Source of the DNA: an uncultured beta proteobacterium
GTDB lineage: Bacteria > Pseudomonadota > Gammaproteobacteria > Burkholderiales > Rhodocyclaceae
NCBI GenBank assembly: GCA_903933395.1
Contig: CAIZKA010000159.1
Coordinates: 1 to 21,909, forward strand
Reading direction: 5' to 3'
DNA: 21,909 nt
The notes under the pieces were generated by a model that worked only from the letters and a program-made list of their open reading frames with translations, did no database searches and was not told the origin of the DNA. The position numbers were made by a program, and so were the translations under genes. This document shows, piece by piece, positions 20,829-21,909 of this stretch (within the stretch, counting starts at the first letter, position 1; the number at the start of each line of letters is the position of its first letter).

Positions 20829-21909
20829 TCAGGCGCTGCGTTCAAGGGCCTGGTCGATGTCCCAGAGGATGTCGTCGAGCGTCTCCAGTCCGACTGACAG
20901 GCGCACCAGGTCGGGCGTCACGCCGGAGGCGCGCTGGTCGGCCTCGTTCAACTGCCGGTGCGTAGTCGATGCCGGATGGATCACCAGGGTCTTGGCGTCG
21001 CCGATGTTGGCCAGGTGCGAACAGAACTGCAGGGCATCGATGAAACGCTCACCCGCCGCCTGCCCTCCCCTGACGCCGAAGCACAGCAGCGCGCCGGCGC
21101 CGGGATGCCGCGCCGAACCAAGGTAGCGCTGCGCCAGGGCAAAACCGGGACTGCCGTGCAGTCCGGGATAGTTGACCCAGGCGACGCGCGGATGCTTCTG
21201 CAGATGCTGCGCCACGGCCAGGGCGTTCCCGCAATGCCTGTCCATGCGCAGCGGCAAGGTCTCTATGCCCTGCATCAGTTGCCATGCCGAGAACGGCGAG
21301 AGCGCCGGACCGAAGGTGCGCAGGGTTTCCATGCGGGCCTTCATGGTGAAGCCGAAATCCCCGAAGGTCTCGAAGAACTTGACGCCGTGATAGCCGGCCG
21401 AGGGCTCGGTCATGCCGGGGAACTTGCCGTTGCCCCAGTCGAATTTGCCCGACTCGATCACCACGCCGCCCAGCGTGGTGCCGTGTCCGCCGAGAAACTT
21501 GGTCGCCGAGTGCACGACGATGTCGGCACCATGCTCGAAGGGACGGCAAAGATAAGGCGAAGGCACGGTGTTGTCGATGATCAGCGGCACGCGATGGCCG
21601 TGGGCGACCTCCGCCACGGCGGCAATGTCGAGCACGTTGAGGCGCGGATTGGCCACCGTCTCGGCGAAGATGCAGCGCGTGTTGTCCGCCAGCGCGGCGC
21701 GAAAATTTTCCGGATCGTCGGAATCGACGAAGACGGTCTCGATGCCGAGCTTGCGCAGGCTGACATCGAGCTGCGAAAAGCTGCCGCCGTAGAGCGAGCG
21801 CGCCGCGACGATGCGGTCGCCGGCCTGGCACAGCGTCAGCAGCGCGACGATCTGAGCCGCCAGCCCGGTGGCCGCAGCCACCGCAGCACGACCGCCTTCG
21901 AGCGCCGCC
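20829..21909 (-). CDS. metY: O-acetylhomoserine sulfhydrylase/aminocarboxypropyltransferase (5' end missing)
   Basis: The frame is open to the right edge; about 359 C-terminal residues of an expected 420-430 are visible. The GTG at 21881 is internal, since the residues before it ('ALEGGRAA') continue the family pattern. This Cys/Met-metabolism PLP enzyme makes homocysteine from O-acetylhomoserine and sulfide. Motifs include 'SLYGGS', 'VDSDDPENF', 'IIDNTVPSPYLCRP', the PLP-lysine region 'VHSATKFLGGHGTTLGG', and 'LANIGDAKTLVIHPASTTH'. The insertion 'GKFDWGNGKFPGMTEP' fits MetY rather than MetB or MetZ. It is the first visible gene of the minus-strand run and is followed by ridA after 41 bases. 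Confidence 0.92.
   Translation of the reverse strand, partial: AALEGGRAAVAAATGLAAQIVALLTLCQAGDRIVAARSLYGGSFSQLDVSLRKLGIETVFVDSDDPENFRAALADNTRCIFAETVANPRLNVLDIAAVAEVAHGHRVPLIIDNTVPSPYLCRPFEHGADIVVHSATKFLGGHGTTLGGVVIESGKFDWGNGKFPGMTEPSAGYHGVKFFETFGDFGFTMKARMETLRTFGPALSPFSAWQLMQGIETLPLRMDRHCGNALAVAQHLQKHPRVAWVNYPGLHGSPGFALAQRYLGSARHPGAGALLCFGVRGGQAAGERFIDALQFCSHLANIGDAKTLVIHPASTTHRQLNEADQRASGVTPDLVRLSVGLETLDDILWDIDQALERSA

Overview
The window looks like a chromosomal segment of a GC-rich betaproteobacterium. Evidence: GC-rich codons throughout, a metY-ridA-recG-ubiA-ubiD housekeeping run with beta-type proteins, a formaldehyde-activating-enzyme (Fae) homologue, and accessory genes of a periplasmic PQQ-dependent dehydrogenase. 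A Rhodocyclales/Burkholderiales relative with alcohol or C1 metabolism fits best. The genus cannot be fixed from this sequence.

Region 1 (1-7087, + strand) is the most interesting part: a tightly packed run of nine genes, nearly all with export signals. It starts with the end of a fusion of a quinoprotein-associated substrate-binding domain (MxaJ/XoxJ type) with a c-type cytochrome domain. A trypsin-like protease with a TPR tail and two unrecognised secreted proteins follow. Then come two metallo-beta-lactamase (MBL) hydrolase/SoxYZ-carrier pairs in tandem and a CPYC thioredoxin-fold protein. This matches what protein family databases call the 'quinoprotein relay system', which is known mainly from gene neighbourhoods. 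The dehydrogenase itself is probably just left of the window. The second MBL protein has lost four of seven metal ligands and looks like a pseudo-enzyme.

Region 2 (7136-9224) holds a histidine phosphatase (+), a lone folP (-) that converges on it, and a DUF2380/DUF3280-type secreted protein (+) whose gene diverges from folP.

Region 3 (9289-14912, +) is a complete tripartite RND efflux operon: TolC-like outer-membrane lipoprotein, membrane-fusion adaptor and CzcA/CusA-like pump. It converges on a Fae homologue at 14924.

Region 4 (14924-21909, - strand) reads, in transcription order: metY (5' end cut off), ridA, recG, ubiA, ubiD, a small membrane protein, then the Fae homologue behind an 85-base gap. 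Spacings are short or overlapping from ridA to the membrane protein, so these are probably one operon. The Fae homologue has Met where Fae has its catalytic His.

The working idea for Region 1 is inference. Exported thiol carriers, a thioredoxin-like protein, MBL hydrolases and a protease would mature, protect or wire a periplasmic quinoprotein to its cytochrome. No intergenic stretch exceeds 300 bases. No tRNA, rRNA, CRISPR array or insertion sequence was seen.
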